This document shows, piece by piece, positions 50,792 to 61,788 of a stretch of 64,000 nt of DNA. The notes below the pieces were generated by a model. The model was not told the DNA's origin, ran no database searches, and saw only the letters and a program-made list of their open reading frames with translations. The stretch's first letter is position 1. Each line of letters opens with the position of its first letter. The DNA is from an uncultured Pelagibacteraceae bacterium (GTDB lineage: Bacteria > Pseudomonadota > Alphaproteobacteria > Pelagibacterales > Pelagibacteraceae): contig CACONH010000001.1 of the NCBI GenBank assembly GCA_902628495.1, forward strand, positions 1-64,000, written 5' to 3'. Made by a program: the position numbers and the translations under genes.

Positions 50792-51909
50792 TCAAGTTTT
50801 ACAAGCATAATCTAAATAAAAACAAAAACTATCTAACTAAAACACTTGGTGGTCAATATCTAACTTCAGGTCCAATTTGTGAGGAAGTAGAGAGTATTTT
50901 AAAAAAAAAATTTGGTAAAAAATCTGCTTTTCTAACAAATTCGTGGACTAATGCAGCTATTTCAATTCTATTGGCTTTGAAAGTTAAAAAAGACGATGAA
51001 ATAATTATTCCAGCATGCACATTTGTGGCATGTGCAAATATCATTGAAATCGTTGGGGGAAAGGTTGTATTTGCTGACATTGATCCAAAAACCAAGTTAA
51101 TGGATATAGACGATTGCTTAAAAAAAATTACAAATAAAACAAAGGCTATTATGCCAGTTCATCTTTATGGGAATTTATTTCCAACATTTAATCTAAAAAA
51201 AAAAATTAGAAAAAACATATATATAATTGAGGATAGTGCTCATGCTTTTTCAGGGGAATACAATAATAAACCTCTTGGATTTTATGCTGATTTTTTAATT
51301 TTTTCTTTTTATGCAACAAAAAGTATTACGTGTGGCGAAGGGGGTGCAATTTTGTCAAATAATAAACAATTAATGGAAAATATTAGATCCATCGCGAATA
51401 ACGGTATGTCCAAACCAGCCTTCAAAAGGTTTGAAAATAATAAATACAAACCTTGGGATGTTAAAAGTTTTGGATTCAAAGCAAACTTAAGTGATATAAA
51501 TGCGTCGTTATTAAAAGATCAAATACTAAATTACAAAAAATTATCAAACACAAAGAAAACCATCTATATCAAACTTAAAAAAAAGTTGTCTAATTTGAAA
51601 CAAATAAAGTTTCCAAGTAACTTAAAGAATAATAACAGAGATTATTATTTATTTCCAATTGGAGTAAACAGAAAATTAAGAAATGAGTTAATTGAGCATT
51701 TAACTTCAAAGAAGATTTTTGTAACAGTAAATTTTAAATCTATTACTGATTTAAGCTTTTACAAAAAAAAATATAAAGTAAAAAATTGTGTAAATAGCAT
51801 AAAATGGGGAGAGGAGACTTTAAGTTTACCTTTTCATGCAAAACTAAAAGTGGGAGAAATTAACAAGATTTATAAAGAAATAAATTCTTTTTTTGAAAAA
51901 AAAATTTAA
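50788..51909 (+). CDS. DegT/DnrJ/EryC1/StrS-type sugar aminotransferase
   Basis: The 373-residue PLP enzyme transfers an amino group from glutamate to a nucleotide-linked keto-sugar. The PLP-binding Lys178 is in FSFYATKSITCGEGGAI, and EDSAHAFSGEY (148-158) holds the ring-contacting aspartate. TFVACANIIEIVGGKVVFADID is typical. It overlaps the upstream epimerase by 4 bases and lies near the acetyltransferase, forming a plausible amino-sugar set (modify, aminate, acetylate). Its stop overlaps the convergent TylF-type gene through TTAA. Confidence 0.9.
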   Translation: MIKFYKHNLNKNKNYLTKTLGGQYLTSGPICEEVESILKKKFGKKSAFLTNSWTNAAISILLALKVKKDDEIIIPACTFVACANIIEIVGGKVVFADIDPKTKLMDIDDCLKKITNKTKAIMPVHLYGNLFPTFNLKKKIRKNIYIIEDSAHAFSGEYNNKPLGFYADFLIFSFYATKSITCGEGGAILSNNKQLMENIRSIANNGMSKPAFKRFENNKYKPWDVKSFGFKANLSDINASLLKDQILNYKKLSNTKKTIYIKLKKKLSNLKQIKFPSNLKNNNRDYYLFPIGVNRKLRNELIEHLTSKKIFVTVNFKSITDLSFYKKKYKVKNCVNSIKWGEETLSLPFHAKLKVGEINKIYKEINSFFEKKI

Positions 51910-52688
51910 TTTTTAATGATTAATCTTGACGTGTAATCTATCCTAATTAACCAAATTTTTTTATTCTTAAAATATTCATCAACAGCCTTTCTGCAACCTG
52001 TATGATGTCCATAGTCATCGATTATTAATACCCCTCTTTTGGTTAGTTTAGGAAAAAGAACTTTTAATTCATTCAATGTAGATTCGTAATAATCCGTATC
52101 TAACCTCATAAATGAAATCTTATCTGGTAAATTTTTTTTGAGTTTTAAAACTTTTTTTGTATCTCCTTTAATCAATTTAGGTAGATTTTTAAAACCATTA
52201 TTTAATAAATTCTCTTTTACATCATCAATATTAAGATAAAGTTCAGTATTTTTATTTTCATTAGAATCAATTTGATCTCTTTTTTTTTTACCTAAATAAC
52301 TATCTTTTTTAAGATTTATTTTTGGAGCACCTTCAAAGGTATCGTAACCCCAGATTTTTTTTTTTAGTTTAAGATACTTGAGAGTATAGTTTATTAGGAT
52401 TAATCCTCCACCATGAAAAATTCCTGTTTCGACAATATCACCCCTTATTTTATTTTTTTTTATATATTTTAATGATTGAATTATTGCCCATCTATTTGGA
52501 ATTGATGCATTGATAAATTTTTCAGTTTTATCTATAATTTTTTTTTCTGCAGAATTCATTTCAGCTACTGAGTTATAATGCCTATCAAGCCATGAATTTT
52601 TTCTTTTGATTTCTAAATTAAAAATACCAAAAAAAAATTTGACAACCTTTTTAAATTTAGATTGTTTTATTTCATAATTATTAAGCAT
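51906..52688 (-). CDS. TylF/MycF-type O-methyltransferase
   Basis: A 260-residue protein of the macrocin O-methyltransferase family, SAM- and metal-dependent enzymes that methylate sugar hydroxyls in antibiotics and polysaccharides. Key segments are RGDIVETGIFHGGGLILIN (SAM loop), FMRLDTDYYESTLNELKVLFP and LIIDDYGHHTGCRKAVDEYF (metal-binding aspartates). In this setting it probably methylates a surface glycan. It lies 7 bases after galE on the same strand. The convergent aminotransferase overlaps it by 4 bases. Confidence 0.88.
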   Translation of the reverse strand: MLNNYEIKQSKFKKVVKFFFGIFNLEIKRKNSWLDRHYNSVAEMNSAEKKIIDKTEKFINASIPNRWAIIQSLKYIKKNKIRGDIVETGIFHGGGLILINYTLKYLKLKKKIWGYDTFEGAPKINLKKDSYLGKKKRDQIDSNENKNTELYLNIDDVKENLLNNGFKNLPKLIKGDTKKVLKLKKNLPDKISFMRLDTDYYESTLNELKVLFPKLTKRGVLIIDDYGHHTGCRKAVDEYFKNKKIWLIRIDYTSRLIIKN

Positions 52689-52695
52689 ATATATT

Positions 52696-53706
52696 CTAAT
52701 ATTTAATTTTTTTTTTTTTAATTTTTAATAATTTCTTTTCCCAGTTAATAGCGCTTATCAAAATATATTTAATATTATTAAATTTAGGCTTCCAATTTAA
52801 ATATTTTTTTAATTTATATGTGTTAGAGTAAATTTTAGCAACATCACCAGGTCTTCGATTTAAGTAAATAATTTCAACGTTTTTTACAATTTTTTTGAAA
52901 ATTTTAATAATATCTAAAACGGAGTAGCCTTTTCCATAACCACAGTTAAGAATTATCGGGTTTTTTTCTTCAGATATTTTTTTTAGCACTTTCATATGTA
53001 TGTCTGCCAAATCTGAAACATGAATATAATCTCTGATACACGTTCCATCTTTAGTTTTATAATTGTTTCCGTAAATATTAATTAATGGTTTTTTTTTTGT
53101 AGCTTGTATCGATAAATTTTTAACAAGATGGCCGTGTGAGGTTTCAATTTCTCCAATTTTACCTGACATACTTGCGCCAGCAACATTAAAATATCTTAAT
53201 ATTGCGTAATTATATTTATTAATTTTTGAGTATTTTTTGATTAAATTTTCACTTTTAAACTTTGTGAAAGCGTAATAACTTTTGGGTTTAAGTTTTTGTT
53301 TTTCATTTACAGATCCCTCAGCGTTTCCATAGACAGAACAGGATGATGAAAAAACTAAATTTTTGACAAATGAATTTTTACAAGCTTTAAGAAGATTTAA
53401 TGTTCCCCCAACATTATTGACAAAATATTTTCTCTTTTTTTTTTCAGCTTCAGATATATTTAAATATGCAGCTAAATGTATTACAGAAATTATGTTATAA
53501 TCTTTTATAGTCTGCGATAACTTCTTAAAGTCTTTAATATCACCTTTAATAAATTTAGCTTTTTTATTAATTAATTTTTCATAACCTGTAACAAGATTAT
53601 CATAAATAAAAACCTTCCAATTTTTATTAATTAGCAATTCAGAAACGTGGCTACCTATGTAGCCAGCACCACCGGTAATTAAAACATTTAAATTAGTATT
53701 TTTCAT
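52696..53706 (-). CDS. galE: UDP-glucose 4-epimerase
   Basis: GalE interconverts UDP-glucose and UDP-galactose with bound NAD. The 336-residue protein has GGAGYIGS (12-19), the SSSCSVYG serine block and catalytic YAFTK (Tyr145, Lys149), all intact. Additional GalE-like motifs are TKDGTCIRDYIHVSDLADIH and LNCGYGKGYSV. It is a full-length enzyme, unlike the altered epimerase at 49814. It overlaps the DUF4422 gene by 14 bases. Substrate could also be the N-acetyl form, since related enzymes are hard to separate by sequence. Confidence 0.88.
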   Translation of the reverse strand: MKNTNLNVLITGGAGYIGSHVSELLINKNWKVFIYDNLVTGYEKLINKKAKFIKGDIKDFKKLSQTIKDYNIISVIHLAAYLNISEAEKKKRKYFVNNVGGTLNLLKACKNSFVKNLVFSSSCSVYGNAEGSVNEKQKLKPKSYYAFTKFKSENLIKKYSKINKYNYAILRYFNVAGASMSGKIGEIETSHGHLVKNLSIQATKKKPLINIYGNNYKTKDGTCIRDYIHVSDLADIHMKVLKKISEEKNPIILNCGYGKGYSVLDIIKIFKKIVKNVEIIYLNRRPGDVAKIYSNTYKLKKYLNWKPKFNNIKYILISAINWEKKLLKIKKKKIKY

Positions 53707-54496
53707 CTATAAATACCCATGGTAGTTCTTTATAATGAGTATATTTTTTAAACCAAAAAGATAGGTAACGTTCTGCTAGATAGGCGTAAATTCTAGTTGT
53801 ATCATAACCCTTCAAGTTATTAAAACCGAATATATTTTCACATCTCTCTAACCAAGGAAAAAGAGTATCAAACCACTTTTTTGCAACATGGGGTTTAGCA
53901 ATAAACATTATATGAGGATTGAAATAGTCTCTTTGATTAACATAATCTTGAAATTCATATTTATCTTTTTCATCGACTTGGTTAATTGCTTTTCCCAAAT
54001 TGTTATATCCATGATGCATGTCAAAATGTAAATTAATATTTTGTTTATATTTTTTAAAAAAAATCAATGGGTCTTTTAATAAATTTTTCCAGCCCCTTTT
54101 TATCAATTTAATTTTTTTCACATTTGAGACTTTTATGGATTTGCATATAAAACTTTCATAGCCGTGGTCATTTGAGTCAATCATTGTTAAGATATTACTG
54201 TTCAAATTTTCAATACTTACACTGCTTCGATCTGCTTCCGATTTTATCCAAAACCTTCTTTTCTGACAAAAGCCTATCCAATCTTTTTTACAGTCTTTTA
54301 ATTTATTTTTCCAAATCCAATATTGAAAGGCGAGCTCGGAATAGTTTTTTTCTTTATAAAAAATGTTGTCAAAAGTTTTTGGAATTATATATTTATCATT
54401 AAATTCCTCTTTGCCCACTCCACCTAAATAATAAGGCAATTTTTCCAAATAATTTAGTTTTTTATTAGTAACACAATACATATCAATGTTGCTCAT
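53693..54496 (-). CDS. DUF4422 protein, probable glycosyltransferase
   Basis: A 267-residue protein that fits DUF4422, a family found in polysaccharide clusters and related to GT-A glycosyltransferases. The N-terminus has MSNIDMYCVTNKKLNYLEKLPYYLGGVG, followed by NYSELAFQYWIWKNKLKDCKKDWIGFCQKRRFW, and later YLAERYLSFWFKKYTHY near the C-terminus. No signal peptide is seen. It overlaps galE by 14 bases and is divergent from the FkbM-type gene 91 bases away. Donor and acceptor are unknown. Confidence 0.78.
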   Translation of the reverse strand: MSNIDMYCVTNKKLNYLEKLPYYLGGVGKEEFNDKYIIPKTFDNIFYKEKNYSELAFQYWIWKNKLKDCKKDWIGFCQKRRFWIKSEADRSSVSIENLNSNILTMIDSNDHGYESFICKSIKVSNVKKIKLIKRGWKNLLKDPLIFFKKYKQNINLHFDMHHGYNNLGKAINQVDEKDKYEFQDYVNQRDYFNPHIMFIAKPHVAKKWFDTLFPWLERCENIFGFNNLKGYDTTRIYAYLAERYLSFWFKKYTHYKELPWVFIDEKY

Positions 54497-54587
54497 AACT
54501 TAATTAACCCCTTATAATCTAATTGCACCTATTTTAAAGATCAAAAAAGTATATAATTAAATCTTCAAACAAGAAATTTGAAAAATT

Positions 54588-55331
54588 ATGAAAAATAAAC
54601 TCTTTAACAAAATAGCAGGATGGTTTGGTTACAAAATAATAGAGAAAAAACTCCATAAGAATAATAGATTAATTGATAGATTTTCTACATTAAAAACAGA
54701 GTCATTAATATCAACAATGTTCAAAAAAAATTTGATATCTAAAATAGTTCAAATTGGTGCAAATGATGGTGAAAGATTTGATGTATTAAAAAAATTCCTC
54801 GGAAGACAAAATATTAAAGCATTATTAGTTGAACCGATAAATGAGTCATTTCAAAAATTAAAACTGAAATATTCAGATTCAGAAAATATTTTTTTAGAAA
54901 ACTCTGCAATCTCTGTAAAAAATCTACATAATGAAATGTATCTATTAAATCCTAACTTTGCAAAATTATATGATGATCATGTTCCAGGCATTTCATCCTT
55001 TAATAAAAGTCATTTATTAAAACATGGAGTAAAAAATAAGCACATAATTAAAAAAAAGATAAATAGTATTAGTGTTAAAAATCTTCTTGAAAAACATGAT
55101 TTTTTAGATTTAGACCTTCTTTATATAGATGCTGAAGGTTACGATGGTGAAATATTATTAGATTTTTTTAATTTTACTAACAAGAAACCAATAGTAATTT
55201 TTGAGTACATACATATTAGTCATAATACTTTTTGTAAACTTTTAGAAATATTTAACAAAAATGGTTACAAAATTTTAAGAGCAGACGAAAATTTATTAGT
55301 AATTAACAAAGAAATAACTTTAGAACTATGA
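54588..55331 (+). CDS. FkbM family methyltransferase
   Basis: The 247-residue protein has the FkbM pattern: a SAM loop IVQIGANDGERFDVLK (about residues 53-68), then ALLVEPINESFQKLK, and the later catalytic block LYIDAEGYDGEILLDF. FkbM-type enzymes O-methylate sugars in surface polysaccharides and antibiotics. It is the only plus-strand gene between the DUF4422 and GT17 genes. Its 3' end overlaps the convergent GT17 gene by 6 bases. Substrate cannot be predicted. Confidence 0.85.
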   Translation: MKNKLFNKIAGWFGYKIIEKKLHKNNRLIDRFSTLKTESLISTMFKKNLISKIVQIGANDGERFDVLKKFLGRQNIKALLVEPINESFQKLKLKYSDSENIFLENSAISVKNLHNEMYLLNPNFAKLYDDHVPGISSFNKSHLLKHGVKNKHIIKKKINSISVKNLLEKHDFLDLDLLYIDAEGYDGEILLDFFNFTNKKPIVIFEYIHISHNTFCKLLEIFNKNGYKILRADENLLVINKEITLEL

Positions 55332-56138
55332 CTCAATCCATTCTAAATATTTGGATTTATTTGTGACTAGTTCATTCGGGTAAGAGTCATTAATATCTGT
55401 TTTGACAAATTCGTCGTTCCTCCCAATAATATCAATTTTTTTTTCTATTTTTCTTTTTATTTCGTTGATATTTAAATGTTTTTCGTCAATTTTTTCTTTA
55501 AAGTTTACTGGGTCATTTGTCTCACATAAGTTTTTGTATTTATAAAGCAGATTTTCAGGTGTTTTAAGATTACAAAAATGCCAACCACCATCATCAATAA
55601 TATTGTTCAATCTAAATTTATCAATTCTCCAGAAGGGTCTTTTTTTAAATTTCAAATTTCTTAACCACTGAGGTGATTTGAGATCTTTATAATTACATAT
55701 TCTACTTCCATACCAAAAAGGATTATTTTTGCTTTGTAGATTTAATTTATAATAAAAGTTTCTCTGTTTAAATACAGCATATTTCATACTTTTTTTAAAT
55801 TTAATTATTTTTTTTGGATTTGGAATTTCATCAAGATCTGAAATAATAATTATATCCTCTGGATTTGCAGATACTAATCCTTTTAAAATAGAATTTCTTT
55901 GATGATTTTCTCTTAAATAAGGGTCGTTACCATCTGGCAAGTCAGTCACTGGTACATAAATTATTTTATCTTTAAAGTTTTTAAATCTATTTAAATCAAA
56001 TCGTAATTTTTTTGAATTATTTTGCCAAGTTTTATTACCCTCTACAATCACAAAGTAATCAACAAATTTATTTAATACATTTAGACGTAAATCTAATAAT
56101 AAATCTTCATCCCAATACGAAAAGCAATCATAGATCAT
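55326..56138 (-). CDS. Glycosyltransferase family 17 protein
   Basis: The 270-residue protein resembles GT17, the family of beta-1,4-N-acetylglucosaminyltransferase III. It begins MIYDCFSYWDEDLLLDLRLNVLNKFVDYFVIVEGNKTWQN and contains the metal-binding DLD (Asp101, Asp103) in IIIISDLDEIPNP. It is probably cytoplasmic, acting on a polysaccharide intermediate. Eukaryotic GT17 enzymes modify N-glycans, but bacterial homologues occur in polysaccharide clusters. The start abuts the stop of lepA on the same strand, so housekeeping transcripts may read into it. Confidence 0.87.
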   Translation of the reverse strand: MIYDCFSYWDEDLLLDLRLNVLNKFVDYFVIVEGNKTWQNNSKKLRFDLNRFKNFKDKIIYVPVTDLPDGNDPYLRENHQRNSILKGLVSANPEDIIIISDLDEIPNPKKIIKFKKSMKYAVFKQRNFYYKLNLQSKNNPFWYGSRICNYKDLKSPQWLRNLKFKKRPFWRIDKFRLNNIIDDGGWHFCNLKTPENLLYKYKNLCETNDPVNFKEKIDEKHLNINEIKRKIEKKIDIIGRNDEFVKTDINDSYPNELVTNKSKYLEWIES

Positions 56139-57947
56139 CTATCGTTCCTTATTAATTTTTAACACTCCGATGAAAGCTTCTTGGGGGATTTCTACTCTTC
56201 CAAATTGTTTCGCTCTGGCCTTACCTTTTTTTTGCTTTTCCAACAGTTTTCTTTTTCTATCCATGGCACCTCCACCATGTATTTTTGTAAGTACATCTTT
56301 TTTAAAACCTTTAATTGTTTCTCTAGCAATAATCTTGCCACCTATTGCAGCTTGTATAGGTATCATAAAATTATGCCTAGGGATTAAATCTTTTAATTTT
56401 TCACAAACTTCTCTTCCTATTGTTTGAGCAAAATCTTTATGAACCATCATTGCTAAAGCATCGACAGGTTCTGAATTTACTAATATTCCAAGTTTGACCA
56501 AATCTCCTTCTCTATGTCCAATTATTTCATAATCAAAACTAGCATATCCACTAGTCATAGATTTCAATCGATCATTAAAATCAAAAACTACCTCATTCAA
56601 TGGTATTTCATAATTTATTACAGCTCTATTGCCTGAATAATTTAAGTTTTTTTGAATTCCTCTTTTTCCCTGACATAATTTCATAATTGAACCTAAGTAT
56701 TGGTCAGGACTAATAATAGTAGCTTTGATCCACGGCTCCTCTATCATTTTAATTAAAGTTGGGTCTGGTAAGCTTGAGGGGTTCTGAAGATCAATAGTTT
56801 TTCCATTATTTAGATGTACTTTGTAAACTACTCCAGGTGTAGTAGTTAACAAATTTATATCGAATTCTCTTTCTAATCTTTCAGTAATTATTTCTAAATG
56901 TAATAAGCCTAAAAAACCACACCTAAAACCTAAGCCTAAAGCAGATGATGACTCCGGATCGTATGAAAAACTTGCGTCGTTTAATTTTAATTTAGCGAGA
57001 CCGTCCTTTAATTTTTGATATTCAGAACTATCTACGGGAAATAAACCACAAAATACAACCGGTTTACTTGGTTTAAAACCAGGTAAAGCATCTTTGATAG
57101 GATTTAATGAGTCACAAATAGTATCTCCAACTTTGGTTTCGGATAAGTTTTTTATTCCAGTTATGATAAATCCTATTTCTCCAGAATTAAGCTCATCAAT
57201 ATCTATAGGTTTTGGTGTAAACACTCCAACCTTTTCAACTGTATATTCTTTATTTGATGACATCATTTTTATTTTCATATTTTTTTTGATTTTGCCATCA
57301 ATGACTCTGACCAAAATGATTACTCCTAGATAGGAGTCATACCAACTATCTACTAGCAAGCATTTTAGGTTTTCATCTTTATTTCCTTTTGGAGATGGTA
57401 AAACAGATATGATCTGTTCTAATATTTCTCCGATGCCCTCTCCAGTTTTACCAGAGCAAGGCACTGAGTTTGAGGTTTCGATACCAATAACATCTTCGAT
57501 TTGTTTTCTTGTTCTCTCAAGGTCTGATGCGGGTAAATCTATTTTGTTTAAAATCGGGATAATTTCATGATTTATATCTAAAGCCTGATATACATTTGCT
57601 AAAGTTTGAGCTTCAACACCTTGGGTGCTATCCACAATTAATATAGATCCCTCACAAGCATAAAGAGATCTGCTCACTTCATAACTAAAATCCACATGCC
57701 CAGGAGTATCAATTATATTTAGTATGTAATTCTTGCCATCTTTAGATTTATATTTAAGTTTTACTGTTTGAGCTTTAATAGTTATTCCTCTTTCTCTCTC
57801 AATATCCATTGAGTCTAAAACTTGTTCTTTCATCTCACGCTCAGTTAATCCTCCACATAACTGAATTATTCTATCTGCAATCGTTGACTTTCCGTGATCA
57901 ATGTGTGCAATGATTGCAAAGTTTCTAATGTTATCAAGAGTAGACAT
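56139..57947 (-). CDS. lepA: Elongation factor 4 (LepA)
   Basis: LepA is a translational GTPase that acts on stalled or initiating ribosomes. The 602-residue protein has the G1 motif AHIDHGKS (14-21), then [15 protein letters not shown] (G3) and [10 protein letters not shown] (G4). The LepA-specific C-terminus ends [14 protein letters not shown]. It abuts pheT upstream (57948) and GT17 downstream (56138) with no spacer at either end. The full set of domains is present. No anomalies were seen. Confidence 0.97.
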   Translation of the reverse strand: MSTLDNIRNFAIIAHIDHGKSTIADRIIQLCGGLTEREMKEQVLDSMDIERERGITIKAQTVKLKYKSKDGKNYILNIIDTPGHVDFSYEVSRSLYACEGSILIVDSTQGVEAQTLANVYQALDINHEIIPILNKIDLPASDLERTRKQIEDVIGIETSNSVPCSGKTGEGIGEILEQIISVLPSPKGNKDENLKCLLVDSWYDSYLGVIILVRVIDGKIKKNMKIKMMSSNKEYTVEKVGVFTPKPIDIDELNSGEIGFIITGIKNLSETKVGDTICDSLNPIKDALPGFKPSKPVVFCGLFPVDSSEYQKLKDGLAKLKLNDASFSYDPESSSALGLGFRCGFLGLLHLEIITERLEREFDINLLTTTPGVVYKVHLNNGKTIDLQNPSSLPDPTLIKMIEEPWIKATIISPDQYLGSIMKLCQGKRGIQKNLNYSGNRAVINYEIPLNEVVFDFNDRLKSMTSGYASFDYEIIGHREGDLVKLGILVNSEPVDALAMMVHKDFAQTIGREVCEKLKDLIPRHNFMIPIQAAIGGKIIARETIKGFKKDVLTKIHGGGAMDRKRKLLEKQKKGKARAKQFGRVEIPQEAFIGVLKINKER

Positions 57948-60320
57948 TTATGATCTTAGTTTTGCACCGATTTTTTCTTCAACAGAGTTAACAATTTTGT
58001 TTGAAATATCTGTTAAATCGTTTTCATTTAATGTTTTATAATCAGATTGTATCGTTACTTTTAAGGCTATTGATTTTTTTCCAGAGGGAATATTTTCACC
58101 TTCGTATACATCAAAAATTTTAACATCTTTTATCAAAGAATTATCGATATCCAAGATTACTTCTATTAAATTCTGCGCATTAATTTGTTTATCTACTACA
58201 AATGCAAAATCTCTGTCTGATTTTTGATAATCTGAAAAACTAAGACTTTCTTTAACCTTATTTGTTCTACTTTTATATTCTACTATATTTTCGAGAAGTA
58301 CTTCAAAACCAAATGTTTTTTTTGTAATTTTTGGATGCAGCTCACCAAAATAACCAAGCAATAGATTGTATCTTTTTGAATAAATAGATCCAGATATTCC
58401 AGGATGATAATAGCTAGGAGTTTTGGCTTCAATTTTAAACTCATCTTTATTAATTCCTAGTTCCATTAGTGTTTGGACTAAATCCTTTTTTATTTCAAAT
58501 ACATCCATTTGTCTGTGTTGTTTGTCACTAACACTTTGTCTTTTTAAGCCGCACACAACTGTTATTTGTTCGCCTGGTTTTTTTCCTGTAAAAACTGGTC
58601 CAATTTCAAAAAGCGACTGATCATCGAAGCCTCTCTTAGAATTTTTTTCCATGTAAAATATCAAATTTGGATATAATGAATTTCTTAAGACATTTAAATC
58701 AGAACTGATTGGATTAACAATTTTTATAGTGTCTATTTCTTCTTTAAAATTATCATTTAAATTTTCATCAGTGAATGACCAGGTAACAGTCTCAAAATAG
58801 CCTTTGGATGCAACTGATCGTTGGGCCAAATGAAAATGCTTTTGATAAAAATTAAGTGTTGGTTTAATTCTGTTTTTTTCAGGCTCAATTGATTTAATAT
58901 TTTCTAATCCCATAATTCTAATAACTTCCTCAACTAAATCAATTTCCCCAAATATATCAGGTCTCCAGGTTGGAACTTTCACAGAAAAAATTTTTCCTTT
59001 TTTTTTCAAATTAAAACCTAGTTTTGTCAAAATTTTAAAAATTTGATTTGATTTAACTTTTATTCCAATCGTTTTAGTAACAATGCTTGGGTCAAAATTG
59101 ATTTCTAATGGTTTAAATTTTCTATTTTGTTGAATATCAAATTTAGAAACTTCGCCTCCGCAAATGCTTATAATTAGATCAGCCGCTGCATCTAAGCCTG
59201 ACTCAATTGAATTAGGATCTATACCTCTTTCAAATCTAAACTTAGCATCACTATTTAAATCTAAATTTTTAGCAGTTTTTCTAGTTATTTCAGGATCAAA
59301 ATAAGCGGACTCGATTAAAATGTTTTTAGTATCTATCTCTGTACCAGACCTAGTCCCACCAATTATTCCACCTAATCCTAGTGGTCCCTCGTCATCAGCT
59401 ATAACGCACATATTTTCCTCTAAAGTATAATTGTTATTATCGAGTGCTGTTAAAATTTCACCTTTTTTGGAATTTCTTACAATGATTCTGTTTTTAATTT
59501 TATCTAAATCATAAGCGTGGAGGGGTCTATTTAAATCAAACATTACATAGTTTGTAATATCAACGACTGCAGAAATTGGTCTTAAACCTAATGCTAAAAT
59601 TCTGTTCTTTAACCATCCTGGACTCTCTGTGTTTTTGATATTTCTAATTATGCAACTACCAAAAACATAGCAAGCTTGATTTTTATCTTTTTCAATTTTT
59701 ACTTTAAAATTATGTTTAATTTTTTTATTTAATTTTGTTTTTTTTAATTCCTTTAATTCGCCAAAATCACATGCTGCTAGATCTCTGGCTATTCCTCTCA
59801 CCCCCAAACAATCTGGTCTATTTGGAGTAATTGATAATTCAATTACATTATTTTTATTAGAATTGCCAAAATAAGGTTTGCCAATTTTGTTATCATTCTT
59901 ACTGTTTAGCTCAATTATTCCCTCGCTTTCATCTGATAATTTTAGTTCAGATTCAGAACAAAGCATTCCGTAAGATGTTTCTCCTCTTATTTTAGAAACC
60001 TCTAACTTCATTCCATTTTTTGGAATTACAGATCCAGGTGGAGCATATATAGTTAAAAGACCGTTTTTTGCATTTGGAGCTCCACATACAACTTTAACAA
60101 TTTTATTTTCACCAGTATCGACTTCACATAGTTTTAATCTGTCAGCATTGGGATGTTTGCTAGCTTTAATAATTTTTGCAATTACAAAATCACTTAATTC
60201 ATTTTTTACTGGTTCTATTTTTTCTACCTCTAATCCGATATTATTTAATTTATCTATAATTTGAGATTCTTTTTTTTTTGATTTTAAGTGAATATCGAGC
60301 CAATCCTTTGTGAATTTCAT
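57948..60320 (-). CDS. pheT: Phenylalanyl-tRNA synthetase beta subunit
   Basis: The 790-residue beta subunit of the class II heterotetramer edits mischarged tRNA and binds tRNA-Phe. An N-terminal OB-fold/EMAP-like domain ([24 protein letters not shown]) is followed by the B3/B4 editing region ([20 protein letters not shown]). The C-terminal ferredoxin-like anticodon-binding domain contains [15 protein letters not shown]. It overlaps pheS by 4 bases. Length is normal, so the gene is intact. Confidence 0.97.
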   Translation of the reverse strand: MKFTKDWLDIHLKSKKKESQIIDKLNNIGLEVEKIEPVKNELSDFVIAKIIKASKHPNADRLKLCEVDTGENKIVKVVCGAPNAKNGLLTIYAPPGSVIPKNGMKLEVSKIRGETSYGMLCSESELKLSDESEGIIELNSKNDNKIGKPYFGNSNKNNVIELSITPNRPDCLGVRGIARDLAACDFGELKELKKTKLNKKIKHNFKVKIEKDKNQACYVFGSCIIRNIKNTESPGWLKNRILALGLRPISAVVDITNYVMFDLNRPLHAYDLDKIKNRIIVRNSKKGEILTALDNNNYTLEENMCVIADDEGPLGLGGIIGGTRSGTEIDTKNILIESAYFDPEITRKTAKNLDLNSDAKFRFERGIDPNSIESGLDAAADLIISICGGEVSKFDIQQNRKFKPLEINFDPSIVTKTIGIKVKSNQIFKILTKLGFNLKKKGKIFSVKVPTWRPDIFGEIDLVEEVIRIMGLENIKSIEPEKNRIKPTLNFYQKHFHLAQRSVASKGYFETVTWSFTDENLNDNFKEEIDTIKIVNPISSDLNVLRNSLYPNLIFYMEKNSKRGFDDQSLFEIGPVFTGKKPGEQITVVCGLKRQSVSDKQHRQMDVFEIKKDLVQTLMELGINKDEFKIEAKTPSYYHPGISGSIYSKRYNLLLGYFGELHPKITKKTFGFEVLLENIVEYKSRTNKVKESLSFSDYQKSDRDFAFVVDKQINAQNLIEVILDIDNSLIKDVKIFDVYEGENIPSGKKSIALKVTIQSDYKTLNENDLTDISNKIVNSVEEKIGAKLRS

Positions 60321-61384
60321 CTACTTAGACCTCTATAGTTTGTAGGAACATCTAGTGGATCAAAACCGTAATAATTCAACCATCTGTAATCACATTCAAA
60401 AAAAGATCGAAGATCATTAATTCCATACTTTAACATTGCCAATCTATCAATTCCTATTCCAAAAGCGAAACCTTGATATATTTTTGAGTCAACTTTGCAA
60501 TTTTTTAAAACATTTGGATGTACCATTCCACAACCTAAAATTTCAAGCCATTTGTCTCCTTCACCTATTATTATTTTATTGTTTTCAATTCTATAACCAA
60601 TATCAACTTCTGCAGAAGGTTCAGTGAATGGGAAATGGCTTGGTCTAAACCTCATTTTAATTTTTTTGACTTCAAAAAATTCTTTTATAAAATAATTTAA
60701 GCAACCTTTTAAATGACCCATATTTATATTTTTATCGATGTGTAATCCCTCTAATTGATGAAACATTGGAGTATGGGTTTGGTCACTATCACTTCTATAT
60801 GTTCTTCCTGGAGCTATAATTTTAAAAGGAGGTTTGCCTTTTAACATAGTTCTAACTTGAACTGGAGAAGTGTGAGTTCTTAATAATGTTTTCATATTTT
60901 TGTCTAGATAAAATGTGTCATGCATATCTTTTGCAGGATGATTTTCAGGTGTGTTTAATGCTGTAAAATTATTGTAGTCATTTTCAACATCAGGACCTTC
61001 CTCAACAGAAAAACCAATTTCTGAAAATATACAAGAGATTTCGTCTATTACTTGTGAAACAGGGTGAATTTTACCAATTTTAAATTCTTTTTCAGGTAAT
61101 GTTACATCTATTTTTTCCTTTTCTAATTTTTCATTAAGCTCTTTATTTAAAACTTCGTTTTCTTTAGATCTAATAATATTTTGAAGTTCTTGCTTTGCTT
61201 TATTTATAGAGGAAGCAAAATTCTTTTTTTCATCAACTGATAAGCTTCCAATCCTTTTAAATTCCTGATTAATAAACCCGTTTTTTCCAAATATTTCTGA
61301 ACGAATGGTTTCAACCAATTTAATATCTTGGGTTTGGTCTAATTTATTTTTAAATTCTAAAACTTTTTTTTCAAAATCTGACAT
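60317..61384 (-). CDS. pheS: Phenylalanyl-tRNA synthetase alpha subunit
   Basis: The catalytic subunit charges tRNA-Phe. The 355-residue protein has an N-terminal coiled coil (about residues 1-90) and a class II core. The core contains [34 protein letters not shown], motif 2 [22 protein letters not shown] and motif 3 [18 protein letters not shown]. Its start follows rplT by 43 bases, and its stop overlaps pheT by 4. The arrangement infC-rpmI-rplT-pheS-pheT is shared with many bacteria. Confidence 0.97.
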   Translation of the reverse strand: MSDFEKKVLEFKNKLDQTQDIKLVETIRSEIFGKNGFINQEFKRIGSLSVDEKKNFASSINKAKQELQNIIRSKENEVLNKELNEKLEKEKIDVTLPEKEFKIGKIHPVSQVIDEISCIFSEIGFSVEEGPDVENDYNNFTALNTPENHPAKDMHDTFYLDKNMKTLLRTHTSPVQVRTMLKGKPPFKIIAPGRTYRSDSDQTHTPMFHQLEGLHIDKNINMGHLKGCLNYFIKEFFEVKKIKMRFRPSHFPFTEPSAEVDIGYRIENNKIIIGEGDKWLEILGCGMVHPNVLKNCKVDSKIYQGFAFGIGIDRLAMLKYGINDLRSFFECDYRWLNYYGFDPLDVPTNYRGLSR

Positions 61385-61427
61385 AATTACAGATTATTTC
61401 TTAAACAAATAAAAACAATACCTAAGA

Positions 61428-61784
61428 TTACTTTAGTGCAGCTTGCGCTTTTTTAACAATAGATTTGAATGCTTCAGGATTATCGTAAGCTATTTCAGCA
61501 AGAATTTTTCTATCTATTTTTATGCCTGATTTATTTAACGCATATATAAATTTTGAATAAGTTAAACCTTCTAATCTTACGCCAGCATTAATTCTTTGAA
61601 TCCATAATGATTTAAATTCTCTTTTTTTATTTCTTCTATCTCTGTAAGCATACTGCATGGATTTTTCCATAGCTTGTCTTGCAACTCGAATAGTATTTTT
61701 TCTTCTTCCCCACTGGCCTTTTACCGCTTTTAAAACTTTTTTATGCTTTGCTCTACTTGTTACACCTCGTTTAACTCTTGGCAT
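61428..61784 (-). CDS. rplT: 50S ribosomal protein L20
   Basis: The 118-residue L20 binds 23S rRNA early in 50S assembly and in many bacteria represses its own operon. It starts [51 protein letters not shown], the canonical basic N-terminus, and ends [13 protein letters not shown]. It follows rpmI by 4 bases. No separate leader mimic of the L20 rRNA site was recognised. No anomalies were seen. Confidence 0.98.
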   Translation of the reverse strand: MPRVKRGVTSRAKHKKVLKAVKGQWGRRKNTIRVARQAMEKSMQYAYRDRRNKKREFKSLWIQRINAGVRLEGLTYSKFIYALNKSGIKIDRKILAEIAYDNPEAFKSIVKKAQAALK

Positions 61785-61788
61785 CTTA

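Noticed and set aside
48185-56138. Possible mobile element behind the sugar island
   Set aside because: No integrase, transposase, inverted repeats or copy of the tRNA end could be seen, so only the gene content suggests transfer.
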